Source of the DNA: Rapana venosa
Lineage: Eukaryota; Mollusca; Gastropoda; Neogastropoda; Muricidae
DNA: 64,000 nt
Direction: 5' to 3'
Assembly: GCA_028751875.1 (NCBI GenBank)
Contig: CM054143.1
Span: 65,595,075-65,659,074, forward strand
Shown here: positions 21,341 to 33,059 of the stretch, piece after piece
Layout: each line of letters starts with the position of its first letter
How positions within the stretch are numbered: position 1 is the stretch's first letter
Program-made: the position numbers and the translations under genes
Notes under the pieces: model-generated
Told to the model about the DNA's origin: nothing
The model's input: the letters and a program-made list of their open reading frames with translations, nothing else
Database searches by the model: none

Positions 21341-23808
21341 TTACATTATTTCGTGTCCCTTGATTGAGGGATGGATAATGGTAAAGAGAAGATGGGGGAG
21401 GGCATGGTGCAGTACCAGTGTGAGAAGTTTGTCCTTGAAAGTTGGATTGATAATTAGGTAAAGAATAAAAAAAATCACCACTCTGAAAATTTGAGTATTC
21501 TTGATGAGATTGATTTCCAGGGTTCGAATTGATTCTCTGTTGGTATCGTGCATTGTCATTTGTTTGACGTTGTCTGGGCCAGTTCCCAGAGAAGTTGCTG
21601 TCCTGAGTTGTGGAAATGTGTTGGGGTTGTTTGACATTTCCTGCAGGTTGATTGCGGAAGTGAATCGCTGAAGCATTGTTGTCCTGGGAGAAATCCTGGT
21701 GGGGTCATCTTCTATCCCCCACATCCTGAGCTGTGTGACTGGTTCCAGCTGTGTTGGTCTCATTGTTGCTTCTGGGCATGCCTTGTCCACTGTCATACCA
21801 GACTGACCTCAGATTGGCGGCCAGCCTAGCAGTACCCCTGTCACTGGGGTGGGTTAGGTTGAAATGCAGGGCCAGGCGAGGGGCACCAGAACTTGTTGTA
21901 AATGTAGTAGAGTTGTCGATAAAGATGGCATTTAAATGGTGACATGCAGTTTTGAGATTCTTGTTGGAGGGAAAGATGGAGTTCAAATTGTGCCGACCTC
22001 TGGCAGGAATAATTGAGCAAATATTGACTGAGGACTGTGGAAAGGAATTCCTGCATTGTGTGATCAAGTCAGTCCACTCTTGAATTGTTACTGCTGCCTA
22101 CATGAAGTGTAACATATTTTATACTTGTGACTTTGGGAACATGTCGAAGCCAACAAATCAGGTCTGTGACATTCATACCTGGCACACAGATTTGAATAAT
22201 TTTTCGTTTCGTGGAGCCAGTCTGTTAGGGTCAACATATTTTACATGGAATCTCCAATTAAGAGCATTGTAGCTGAATCTGGGATGGTAATCTTTGATAA
22301 TACTTCTTGGGGTGATGGCTTTTGGGAATAATTTCTGGACTCTTCAGATTTTCCTTTCACCGTGAATACTGACTTGACATTGCAGGGTGGCTTTGAAGAA
22401 GAATCAGAGTCTAAGTCTGACAGCACAGCAAATGGATTGGAAACATGTATGTTGTATTCTTGATTCAATTCCTCAGGCTGACGTTCTGAAATTGTCACTG
22501 TGGATGAATTCTCTGTGTTATTTTCACTGCAGGTCTGTACTTGTTGAGCACAGTTGTCTGACAGTCTCACAGGAGACCCAGACTTCTCAACTAGAGAGAC
22601 ACTTTGTTCAGTTACTGGGGAATGTTTTTCTTGAGGAAGAGTGGGGGATTGATTCCGAGTTTGTGTAAATGTCGTCACAACATTCTTTGGGGTTATTTTC
22701 TTCATGTTTGATTGTAGTGTCCCAAGTTGGGTTTTGATTGATTGCTTTTCTTTTTCCGAGTGTGCCTGGGTTTTTTTTCGAGCTTCTCTATTTTGGAGTT
22801 TAGACTTTTTAACTCGGAGAAAAGTGTGTTGTATTTTTCAGAAATGTAAACACGAACTTCATTTTTAATGGATACTTTTAAGCCTTCAAGAAGTGAAATC
22901 AAGTTTGTTTCCGAATCCTTCTGTGCTGTATTCACAGCTTCAATGGAGTCTTTTATTTCATGTAAACTTTGTCTGTATGAAAATGCTGCTGATGAAGCAG
23001 CCCTGTTTTTGTGTGTGCTCCGACCAGAAGAAAACAGAATTTTCTTCCTTTGGTTTCGAGTTCTTTTTCCCACGGGAGTTGTTTCTTTTCTTTCTTCCAG
23101 CTTTAGCTGTGAGGTATTGTTTTCACCTACCTTAGTAGTTGATGGAGTTGGAGGCAAGAGAATCATTTTTTGACCAGTACTGGTAGCATTTTCTGTAACC
23201 TCAGCAGACAACAAGATGTAGGGATCAGAGGGAGGTGTAGAGATCTGGTCATCAAAGGAGGGATGATCAGCAGTTGTACAGGGAGGGTTCAGACTGGACA
23301 CGTCCATTGGTGGGGGATCCAGAGTCACAGGCTCTGTGAGGGTCTTTATGAATGTGAGAGGAATTTACAAAAGTGCTTCCAACAACTGTTCTATGTTTTT
23401 GTTTTGAAGAAAGACTGTAACGAAGTTTTTGATGTTTTCACACTCCAGGTCTCCCTATGTTGCACTGTCCCTTCCTTGGCACAATAGGGTACCGCTTCCG
23501 TGCAGTGTGAAGTATAGTGTGATGGTGACGCATTTTGATGAGTTGTATGTTATACGAATCACAGTTTTTGAAAGTTCTGAAGGTGGGTACAATGAAATAA
23601 ATTGTGGAAATTCTAATAAGGGTGAATCATGCTGATCTAGGTCTGTGACTTGAACATTTACAGATTCTTCGGAAATTGATGTGTAACGATAGATCAGGGC
23701 GTTACGCCAGACAGCAAGTTTTTTGTAGTACAAAAAAAATCGTTTTTGAATTTTGTCAAGGGTTGGCTTGAGTTTCGTCTCATTTGTGTTTTTACTGGAT
23801 TCACCCAT
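21341..23808 (-). pseudogene. ORF1: coiled-coil and SGNH-esterase-like protein of the CR1-type LINE
   Basis: Three overlapping frames. The N-terminal part (23,808-23,455) contains a KCVTITLYFT segment followed by TLLCQGRD. The middle part (23,328-22,702) is acidic/proline-rich, then has a lysine-rich RTRNQRKK patch and a heptad-like coiled coil (LFSELKSLNSKIEKLEKK). The third part (22,705-21,705) carries MLLIGDSM, matching SGNH block I, then a frameshift, then NICSIIPARGR and THPSDRGTARLAANL, which resembles the block V His region. Esterase-type ORF1 proteins are known from CR1 and L2 elements. The tail of the region has no recognised motif. Confidence 0.7.
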
Positions 23809-23830
23809 AGTTCATACACAAAGGGAAAGG

Positions 23831-24350
23831 AAGATTCACATGCTGTTAAAGCTCCGTTCTCCACTTGGCATAGTGTTGACAGTTCACTGGCATGTTCATA
23901 ATTTGATGGCACATGCTAGTTTCTCCATCTTCACTATAAGATTTAGGTGTTATGAATTGACTGGGTCTTGAACGTATTGAATTTCACGTGCTTTATTTAT
24001 TTACTTTTTGTTACCACAGTCTGAATATTTGTGAGTATTGAAATAAACACTGGAGAAAATTAAGGTCCTTTTTTAATAAGTATTGAAATTTTGATTATTA
24101 ATAACGCACTAATAAAGTCAAGTTTCACAAGCAAAGTCGCCACTGTAATGTGCATACCTTCAGACACAATCTTGCAAAAATTTAAGGCAGTCCATCACCT
24201 ATAACTGACATAAAGAGCAAACTTTTGGAGAGAGCCACAAAACACCTCTGCTTCCCATCGCCTTCCCAGCTGTTACAAATACAAAAGAAAGGTCACTCGC
24301 GTGTTTAAGCATGCTTGCATAAACATGAAAGTAGCTATAGTTTATTTATA
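23831..24350. other. No gene seen
   Basis: AT-rich sequence upstream of the LINE. No element or frame could be supported. Confidence 0.5.
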
Positions 24351-24354
24351 CCGT

Positions 24355-24483
24355 TCTTATATGTATATAGTTTTACAGTTTTATTCTGAGATATACAATT
24401 TTTCAAGGTGACAGCCTTGATAAATTATGGCCTCTGTGGTCGGTGGGGCTATAAACAAGAACATTGAACTGGATTGGATTGGG
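24355..24483 (+). mobile_element. ATTGG-tailed short repeat, copy 4
   Basis: CAGTTTTATTCTGAGATATA, TCAAGGTGACAGCC, GGCCTCTGTGGTCGGTGGGG, TATAAACAAGA and a GGATTGGATTGG-type tail in the standard order. Confidence 0.75.
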
Positions 24484-25859
24484 GAGAGGGGACGAGTACC
24501 TTTACTCTGACCACACACAGGAGTGGACAGCAAGATGTTACACACAGGAGTAGACAGCAGGATGCTACTATAGTTATCTGTTACAAACATGAAAGGAGCA
24601 TTCTTCATTGTCAGTAAGTCTTCATCATCGAAATGCTAGTCATGTCACAATGGTTGAGGGAATGTGCAGAAGCTCACGCTCCTTAAAAGGAGTGTGCACC
24701 CCCCCCCCCCCCCCCAATCCATTCCCACACCAACTTCCCGACAACACCACCACGGAACACTGAGAGAAGGGTTCAGAATTTACTGATCTGAAAATTCATG
24801 ACAAATTAAGGCAATCAACACACTAGTTTGAATTTCAGTTCAGACAATTGATTTTGCATTTTTATTTTTATCCCCTGACCCTCTTTCCCAACAGTTCTCA
24901 AACAAATGGAATTAATGTCTCCCACCAGGATAGGCAGGAGTGGAAGCGCTGTGTTGCTGCCCTACACACCACTGGGTGGAATGGTTAATGATGATGATGA
25001 TAACAGTCTATAGCACTGCCACTGCCCTGGGCCCAGGGTCACGGTGTCCTTTGAGAGTCCACAAGGAAAGGTCTTGCCATGAAGCCTCACATTGTCATGC
25101 AGTGCTCTTGGCTGCTTAAGTCCTTTGCGCAGGCCGAAGTGGAACGGACAACGGGTAGAACAGAATGGGTCGTGTGAAATGGATGTGGAGCCAGGGAAAC
25201 AAACCGTGCGATCTTGAAGGGGAGAGAACAAGCTTGTTGGGGACTCTCTCCAGAACACGCCAGGCAGGAACCTCATTTCACCACACGTGGACTCCCCTGC
25301 TGGAGACAAACAGGAATCTGTAACAGGCCAGTACTTGCCGTCCCTAAGCATATGTCGGTGATTGGCGCCATGTCACATAGGATTAATGATTTCCCTCTCT
25401 GAGTTAACAAGTTGTCTGTCTTTATAAACAAACCTGAAAGATTTCCATCTCATTCTCCCAAGGAACCAGACGTTCATTTATTCTTTCAGTCTAAATGGCG
25501 ACTGGGTTTTATCTCTTAATTTTCCACCTTCAAAGGGAATTAGTCCATAACCTTTAAAACTTCAACATTTCACGGAAGAAAAGTGTCCTTACAGGTGAAC
25601 AGTGGTAATCGTATAATACACTCACATAATGCACAAATTTGGACTAAATCACTTTGAACTTAACAAAATTAACTCAAATTTATATACATTTGATCTACAT
25701 TCAGACTGTTACACCCACGCTTTAAAGTTACCTGCAGACCAGATGCATTCATGTTTGAATGTAGATTAAATGTAAACACCCTTCCATGCTCTTTATATAA
25801 TGTAAAAGAGCGTTAAACAGGAGATGCCTCCTGTGAAAACGTTCATTATGGCATTCACA
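24484..25859. other. No gene seen; contains a poly-C tract and a dispersed repeat segment
   Basis: A poly-C run lies at 24,699-24,716. At 25,215-25,280 the segment shared with 5,171-5,270 recurs (GAAGGGGAGAG, CTCTCCAGAACACGCC, GGCAGGAACCTCA). A 129-codon open frame on the minus strand at 25,351-24,962 has no recognisable domain and crosses the repeat, so it is not called as a gene. Confidence 0.5.
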
Positions 25860-25869
25860 CAGATTCCAC

Positions 25870-27752
25870 CAACACCATCACCCAATTACACTGCGGACGC
25901 CACGACTGAACACCGCCACATAAATACTCCAACAATACAATGAACACCGCCACATATATACTCCACACAATGAACACCGCCACATAAATACTCCACACAC
26001 GATGAACACCGCCACATAAATACTCAACACAATGAACACCGCCACATAAATACTCCACTCAATGAACACCGCCACATAAATACTCCACTCAATGAACACC
26101 GCCACATATATACTCCACACCATGAACACCGCCACATATATACTCCACTCAATAAACACCGCCACATATATACTCCAACAACACAATGAACACCGCCACA
26201 TATATACTCCACACCATGAACACCGCCACATATATACTCCACACCATGAACACCACCACATATATACTCCACTCAATGAACACCGCCACATATATACTCC
26301 AACAATACAATGTGCCACATGTATACTCCACTCAATGAACACCGCCACATGTATACTCCAACACCGCAATGAACACCGCCACATGTATACTCCAACAACG
26401 CAATGAACACCGCCACATGTATACTCCAACAACGCAATGAACACCGCCACATGTATACTCCAACAACGCAATGGACACCGCCACATATATACTCCAACAA
26501 CGCAATGGACACCGCCATATGTATACTCCAACAACGCAATGAACACCGCCACATGTATACTCCACCAACGCAATGAACACCGCCACATGTATACTCCAAC
26601 ACCGCAATGAACACCGCCATATGTATATACTCCAACAACACAATGTGCCACATGTATACTCCAACAACGCAATGAACACCGCCACATAAATACTCAACAC
26701 AATGAAGACCACCACATAAATACTCCAACACAATGAACACGCCACATAAATCAACACCGCCACGTAAGTATTCGACACCGCAACATAATATAAATACTCC
26801 AATGAACACCGCCACATACATACTCCACAACACAATGAACACGCCACATAAATCAACACCGCCACATAGGTATTCGACACCGCAACATAATATAAATACT
26901 CCAATGAACACCGCCACATACATACTCCACAACACAATGAACACTGCCACATAAATACTCATACACAATGAACATCGTCACATAAATACTCCACAACACA
27001 ATGAACAATGCCACATAAATACAACACAATGAACACCGCCCACATAATACTTCAACACAATAAACACCGCCACATAAATACTCCACTCAATGAACACCAC
27101 CATATATATACTCCACTCAATGAACACCGCCACTTCAACACAATGAATACCGCTACATAAATACTCTACCAACAAAAATGAACACCGCCACATATACTTC
27201 ACCAACCCAATGAACACCGTCACATAACTGCTCCAATGAACACCGCCACATATATGCTCCAACAACTCAATGAACACCGCCACATGTATACTCCAACAAC
27301 ACAATGAACACCGCCACATAAATACTCCACACAATGAACACCGCCACATATATGCTCCAACAACACAATGAACACCGCCACATATATACTCCAACAACGC
27401 AATGAACACCGCCACATAAATGCTCCACCAACACAATGAACACCGCCACATAAATGCTCCAACAACGCAATGAACACCGCCACATGTATACTCCAACAAC
27501 GCAATGAACACCGCCATATGTATACTCCAACAACGCAATGAACACCGCCATATGTATACTCCAACAACGCAATGAACACCGCCATATGTATGCTCCAACA
27601 ACGCAATGAACACCGTCATAAATGCTCCACCAACACAATGAACACCGCCACATAAATACTCCACCAACACAATGAACACCGTCAAATGCTCCACCAACAC
27701 AATGAACACCGTCATAAATGCTCCACCAACACAATGAACACCGTCTCCAAAA
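25870..27752. repeat. 30-bp-class minisatellite, about 60 units
   Basis: Units are variants of CAATGAACACCGCCACATAAATACTCCA with a variable 2-8 base connector (CT, CACA, ACAACG and others), giving lengths of about 28-33 bp. Subregions differ by connector and by an ATAAA, ATATA or ATGTA centre, suggesting local amplification. A larger block (about 26,733-26,955) shows a two-fold duplication of roughly 110 bp. Because many units are multiples of three, several minus-strand frames stay open over hundreds of codons. These frames run in parallel and have hydrophobic repetitive translations, so I do not regard them as genes. Confidence 0.95.
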
Positions 27753-27821
27753 CCAAACGCAACTGTCCCCCCTCGGCTGTGTCTAGGAAGTGTACAGATG
27801 CAGGTCTGCACACGAGGCTGG

Positions 27822-27851
27822 TCACACACACACACACACACACACACACAG
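27822..27851. repeat. (CA)n microsatellite
   Basis: Fifteen CA units just right of the minisatellite. Confidence 0.95.
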
Positions 27852-29070
27852 GGGACGACAAAAGTAACACCCAACAAAACTACCTGGAGCCTGACCTTCC
27901 CCAAGGTGTACCTCTCCTCTCTGCTGTCAAGTAGAGATGTAACACTAAGAAGCGCCCAACAGCCAATGCTGGAACGGCAGCGGCCGTCGCCTGTGGACAA
28001 AGACTGACTCTTCTCTGACCGGAGTCAAGTCCGCTTTTTCTTTAATGCTACAGCCACTCAGCTGAAAATCTAGAACCATACTCAGTCAGGAACAAGGGAC
28101 TCCACGAAAAGTCCACATGCATGCAAACGTGTAGAGAAGAGGGAATGAAGGACAATCCTGATTCACGTGTAAAGGAACCCCCCTGATGGAATTCACCACA
28201 CCACGTGGGAAGGGTTGCACAAGATGGGAAACTTTGACAAAGACACACGAAGCCACCCCCCACATGCACGCACACCACGCACGCGCGCCGCAGCAAAACC
28301 CAACACACAAACCACACACAGAGCAAAATTGAAATAGAGTTGCAAGTCGTTGTCTTCGAACTTTATTTTTTGCCCCATTTCGGGGCAACAACACCCTCCC
28401 CCAAACAAAAATGTTGTAGTTTTTCGTAAAAGGGAAGGGTGAAATGTCACTTTTGATTTTGACAAAAAATTAGGTATGGTGTTTTAGCCAGGCCCAGGGG
28501 TATGGGCCTTCGTCCCCATGGGGAAAGGGGAGTTAACTTTTTCGTCACATTCCCCGATCGAGTCACTTTTTAGGTGAAAAACGGTAAAAAAAATTTCCCC
28601 CAAGGAGGTTTTTTTATTGAAGAAAAAAAGCTGAGTTGTAAGCGTGCAGGGTGGGGTGTTTTGTTGTTGATTTTGGGGCTGATATTCAGCCCTGGTCTGT
28701 GAAGCATTATTTTTTTCTTGTAAACAGCCCCTAAATCAGGACCCCCGGGTATTGAAATTTTTAAAACAAATTCAAGGGTTTTACGGGCCGTATAATTTTA
28801 TAAAACATAAAATAGAAAGCTTTTTCACAGAAAGGATTCAGTCTTAGACATCACCCACAGACAATGCACGCTCGCATGGCACACCACACAAAACACGCAC
28901 GCACACACACACACCACGCAACACAACAACACACCCCACGCACCAGACGCAGCACGCAGCCCCACCCCCAAAACCAACGATCAATACTCAAGCAGTACAT
29001 GAAAAATTTATAAATGTACAAGAAAAGCAATAGGCCCTCATGTGAGGCACTGTATTATTTGAGATTTCAA
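27852..29070. other. No gene seen; increasingly homopolymer-rich
   Basis: From about 28,370 the sequence shows many runs of four or more identical bases. At 28,860-28,975 there is a CAC/ACGCA-rich low-complexity patch. No supportable frame. Confidence 0.5.
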
Positions 29071-29074
29071 TTTT

Positions 29075-29135
29075 TAAAGGGTTTGACGCTCCGAATGGCC
29101 CTGTGGTCGGTGGGCTATAAACAAAGGGATTGGGG
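29075..29135 (+). mobile_element. ATTGG-tailed short repeat, copy 5 (fragment)
   Basis: GGGTTTGACGCTCCGAATGG, CCTGTGGTCGGTGGGCTATA and AACAAAGGGATTGGGGG match the family 3' end with deletions. It lies in sequence that appears error-prone. Confidence 0.55.
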
Positions 29136-29226
29136 GCATATATTACCAAAAGTAAACAACAACAACATCAAAACCAAAAAGCATTACACTCACAAAAAAA
29201 ACTACACGCCTATTTGGTAAACATCC

Positions 29227-29480
29227 CAAAATTGGTCGGGCCCCGACCCGATCAGTGCAGAACCTGAGGTTGGTGATTGTTCGCCCCCCAATGCTGACTT
29301 GCTTGTGGTCTTCCAAAGGCGTCAGTCTAAAGCTTTCGGGGAAAATTTAAACTGTCGGCGACAGCGACATCCCTGTGGGGGACCCCCTGAGTAGGGAAAT
29401 TTCCCCTCCGGCCCGTAGGTACTGCATGGTCCCCTTTGAGTGGGTTTTGATGGTGTTCATTTGGCCCATGTTGAATTTTT
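29227..29480 (-). pseudogene. RTE-type reverse transcriptase palm remnant
   Basis: Minus-strand translation across frames gives an SLSP segment, then LTPLEDHKQVSIGGRTITNL and RF. The position expected to hold ADD reads as a degenerate CTD sequence. This is short, but matches the layout upstream and at the catalytic box in RTE elements. Confidence 0.5.
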
Positions 29481-29639
29481 ATGGGGGCCCCACATAGGTC
29501 ATGCATTCTAGAAGGCCTTTTAAAAATCAAGACGACGGGGAAGTGTTTTTTTGATGGGGCTATTCCACACAAAACCCCCTGGGTTGAATATTTTTTGTGG
29601 TGTTTATTTGGGGAACCCCGTTTCCGATGTTTTTTTCTG

Positions 29640-30740
29640 CCCCCCGGGGGTTTAGTTTCAGGATACTTTAGCAATTTTTTGGGGGTTTTTTTCAAAGTTG
29701 TTTTTTTTTTTGGGTTTTTTTTTGGGGGAAAATTTTTTTGAATTTGGGGATGGGGTTGGCCCCCTTTTAAATTTTAAAAAATTTTTCCTTTTCCCCCCCC
29801 CCAAAAAAAAAAAGTTTAAAAAAAACCCCAATTAAATTTTTTCCCCCCAAAAAAAAATTTTAATTACCCAAACCCCCCAACCTTTAATTTTTTTGGGGGA
29901 AAAAAAACCCCCCAAAATTTTTTTTTTTTAAACCCCGCCAAAAAAAACCCCGGGGATTTTAAATTTTATTTTTTTTTTTATCCCCCAAACCATTTCCCCC
30001 CCATTTTTTAAAAAATTTTTTTTAAAAAAAAATCCATTTTTCCCTTTTTTTTTCCCCAAATTTTAAAAAAATTTTTTAAATTTTTTTTTAAAAAAAAAAA
30101 AAAACCCACACACTTGGAAAAAGGGGAGGGGACTTCTCAACAAAGGGGGAAAAACCCCTTTTTTAAAAAAAAAAGGGAAAAAACCCACCCAAAAAAAAAA
30201 AAAAAAAACCCAACATTTTAACAACACACAATCCCCAATTTTCAAAAAAAAAGGGGGGAAAAAAGTTGGGGTTTGGTTTGTTATTTTTAAAAAAAAAAAA
30301 GGGAAAAAAAAAATTTTAAAAAATTTTTTGGGGTTTTTTTGGGAAATTTTGGGATGCCAAATTTTTTTAAAACCCCCCTTTGGGTTCCTTTTTCTTTGGG
30401 AGCCTTTTCCCTTGTTGAAATTCCTTGGGGCCCCCCTCATTTGGGGTCCTTACAAGGGGCCAAATTTCTCCGTTTTTCAAACTCCCCCACCCTTTTTCCG
30501 TCTCCCTGGGTGTAAGTGTCTTTCTTGTTTCTTATGAAATTTCCCGGTTTTTTGTTTTTTTCCTTTTCCGGGGGGGGGGGTGGGGGGGGGGGGGGGGGGG
30601 GGGGGGGAAAGGGGGGGGGCTTTCTCGTTTTTCTTGTTTGTGATTGGCTTTTTCTTTTTTAGGGCCCCCCCGAACGGGGCTTAAGCAGGGTTTCCCGGGG
30701 AACCCTTTTGGTTTTGTTTGGTTGAAAAAATTCTGGGTTA
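29640..30740. other. Homopolymer-run region, probable sequence artefact
   Basis: Almost entirely runs of 3-12 identical bases in all four letters, including a G tract of over 30 at 30,570-30,607. Normal dinucleotide structure is lost. Flanks on both sides contain LINE RT/endonuclease sequence on one strand, so genuine sequence probably underlies it. Confidence 0.75.
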
Positions 30741-30869
30741 TTTTTGGGAAGTTTTTTTAGGGGGTTTTTCAAGTTTGGGGCAGTTCTTCTAAAACCCGGG
30801 AAACCGATTTGGGTTTTCGGGGAAATTTACTCTTTTTGCCTTCTTTCGGTTGTCTTTTGTCACAATTTC

Positions 30870-31857
30870 AGTTTTCATCTGGCCCGGGTTTGTTTTTCGG
30901 CGTGTTTGCCAAGGAGTATGCTTGCTGTCTCAGTCATCACTGTGTTAAAACTGGTGGTCATCGTTTCGGCATCTTCTTCAAGTGCTAGCAGTGGTGCGAA
31001 TTTCCCTCCTATTGTTGCTTGGAAGGACTCGGCGATGGTGGGGTCCTTCAGTCTGTCCAGGTGGAACTTGAGTCTGGTGTTCTTTGTCTTATTGATCTTC
31101 TTCAATCGGACTCTAAAGTTCAGGAGCACGAGGTCATGATCGCTGCCCATGTCTGCACCGGGGAAAATGTCCTCGTCTTGGCTCTGTTGATGCCAGATCG
31201 AAACCGGTTCTGCACCAGGATGTAGTCAATCTGGTTGTGATGGATCCCATTGGGTGCATGCCATGTCCAGCGTCGGGATGCCTTGTGTTCTCCAAGGGTA
31301 TTGGCGAGCACCGTGTCGTTGTAGCTGGCAAATTCCAGTAGTCGGAGTCCTCGCTCATTGGTGATCGCATTACAGGAGGGACCGCAGAATTTGCTCCAGT
31401 CTTTCAGTGCATCTCCGCCCACCTTGGCGTTCCAGTCTCCCTGGATGATCAAGATGTCTTTCTTGTTCATCTTATCGATAATGCCCTGTAGTTGGTTGTA
31501 GAATTCCTCTACGACTTCATCATCGTGATCCGTTGTTTGTGCGTAGGCTTGAATCACTGTGATGTTGAATGGGGCTGCCCTGAAGCGGATGGCCATAAGC
31601 CGGCTGTTTACTGGGTAGTATCCTATTACCGAGTTGTTGATGTTCTTGTTGAAAAGCATGCCTACGCCATTGATATGCTTGTCCTGCTCCCCGCTGTAGT
31701 AGAGCATATGACCCTCGTCAGTATGGTGTTCACCGTGCTCTTTCCACCTGACCTCACAGAGACCTACCAGATGCCAGGTGTACCTGTCCAGCTCGTATAG
31801 CAGTTCTTGGAGTTTGCCTGTTTGGGCCAGACTTCTGACGTTCCACTTACACGACAT
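30870..31857 (-). pseudogene. RTE-type AP endonuclease domain
   Basis: A 245-codon frame (31,857-31,120) begins SCKWNVRSLAQTGKLQELLY and includes the metal-binding-type Glu in LCEVRWKE. It also has a PFNITVIQAYAQT block, the GDWNAKVGGD motif and a HNQIDYILVQNRF block. The final MGSDHDLVLLNF block lies in the next frame (31,150-30,875), so one frameshift lies near 31,125-31,150. This architecture is typical of RTE/BovB-like elements, often annotated in databases as craniofacial development protein 2-like. The order of catalytic blocks is complete apart from the frameshift. Downstream RT is not readable. Confidence 0.8.
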
Positions 31858-31869
31858 GCATACAAATCG

Positions 31870-32707
31870 TTCAATTTCATTTGCGCGCAGCCCACAATTT
31901 TACTACAACGTGTCACAGCGTTGTTCAATGCTTTTCTAACATTCAGGCTTTGATACCAGCATATGAAAGAGAGTTACATGGGTGATTTACCTCCTGTTTT
32001 AAAGGGAATCCCGTATTGGCGATTTTCGGATTTTTTAAAAAAAAGTGGAGGAATATTTTATCTCAGACCTTGAATCCTGAAAATGACAAGCTGTGACAGA
32101 CACCTTGACAGTCGAGGCTTGTTTATCAAAAGTTATTTATTTAGTATGATGATAAACTAAAGATAATTTCTATGCAGAAAAATAAAGCTTCAAACACGTG
32201 CGCGAACCAAACAAATAATTATCCGACCACAAAGTCCCCCAAGAGGTAAAGATTAATTTGGCCCATGTGCAGCAAGTCTCTGAAAGTCGTCTGTCGATCA
32301 CTAAGGTGGACAGATGTACAACAGAGTTCACAGCGTCAGAGAAAGGCCAGAAGTATACAGTGAATCCTGTGTAACAGACAAAAGCAGAGCTAGCTGGGAG
32401 GTTATATTGATCAAGTGGCAACAAACAAAATTAATGGTTTCACTGTGCCTGTGGTAAAACACAAAGTGTGCAAAGGAGGGGGGGGGGGGGGGGGGTTGAT
32501 GCAGAAGCTAACTCCCAGGAGAAGATTTGAACACTTTGTTTGAACTCCAGCTGCTACGAAACCGATACAAGGTAATGAATTTCTCAGCACAAGGGATGCC
32601 TCATGCTTAAGCCAGAAGGCAATGAGGAAGGGGAGGGAGGTAGTGAAGGTGGTGATGTACACTGGAGGTATAAACACAATTGAGAACAGACATGGATACC
32701 TGACAAC

Positions 32708-32710
<3 letters not shown>
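31870..32710. other. No gene seen; poly-G tract
   Basis: Mixed-composition DNA with a G run at 32,478-32,497. No motif recognised. Confidence 0.5.

Positions 32711-32711
<1 letters not shown>

Positions 32712-32769
<58 letters not shown>
32712..32769. repeat. (GT)n microsatellite
   Basis: About 29 uninterrupted GT units. Confidence 0.98.
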
Positions 32770-32770
<1 letters not shown>

Positions 32771-32773
32771 CCA

Positions 32774-32990
32774 TTTCGAGGATAGTGAATAAGCACCCAT
32801 GTGCTTTTCTTTTTTTTTTTTACATTTCGAGGATAGTGAATTTAAATTTTAAAAAAACAAACATCTAGTACCCAGGTGCACACGGTTTCAAAACATTGTC
32901 ATCCATTCCCACTGGGACACAACAGCCCACTCTTCCAAAAGGTGGAACAGGTTTTAACGTGTGCGCACGGTGTGTGGTGTTTGTGTAAGC
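32774..32990 (-). mobile_element. SINE body with tail type 1 (minus strand)
   Basis: Reading the minus strand, the body at 32,965-32,895 (TTAAAACCTGTTCCACC, GGGCTGTTGTGTCCCAGTGG) leads to AAAAGCACATGGGTGCTTATT and ACTATCCTCGAAATG, the same tail as at 16,009-16,050. The tail block is partly duplicated (32,776-32,795 and 32,823-32,840). No tRNA-like head was found. Confidence 0.65.
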
Positions 32991-33059
32991 ATGTGCATGT
33001 ATATGTAAATAATTTTTTGGGGGGAGAGGAGGGATTCATAGTTGATTTTGTAGAAGAGG

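Larger units (their letters stand above)
17790..23830 (-). mobile_element. CR1-type LINE, nearly full length, inactivated
   Basis: A minus-strand unit of about 6 kb with two reading frames in the order expected of CR1-type LINEs. ORF1 (23,808-21,341) carries a coiled coil and an SGNH-esterase-like domain. ORF2 (about 20,480-17,803) carries endonuclease, RT and a C-terminal domain. The 0.9 kb between them has no clear frame and contains a TA repeat at 20,847-20,876, perhaps a later insertion. Exact ends were not resolved. That the two ORFs belong to one element is inferred from their order, strand and spacing. Confidence 0.7.
29225..31860 (-). mobile_element. RTE-type LINE with corrupted middle
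   Basis: The right part (31,857-30,870) is a clear RTE-type endonuclease. The left part (about 29,480-29,227) on the same strand still shows RT palm remnants: an SLSP block, an LEDH segment and VSIGGRTITNLRF. In RTE reverse transcriptases the ADD catalytic box directly follows the last of these. The 1.3 kb between them is homopolymer-rich and cannot be translated. The spacing fits one element whose RT region is either badly decayed or badly sequenced. Confidence 0.65.

Noticed and set aside
24962..25351. 129-codon minus-strand open frame
   Set aside because: It overlaps a dispersed repeat segment, has no domain or splice signals and is of unremarkable length for its GC content.
26978..28000. 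Minus-strand 340-codon open frame through the 30-bp minisatellite
   Set aside because: Parallel frames are equally open and the translation is low-complexity. No start context, splice site or domain supports a gene.
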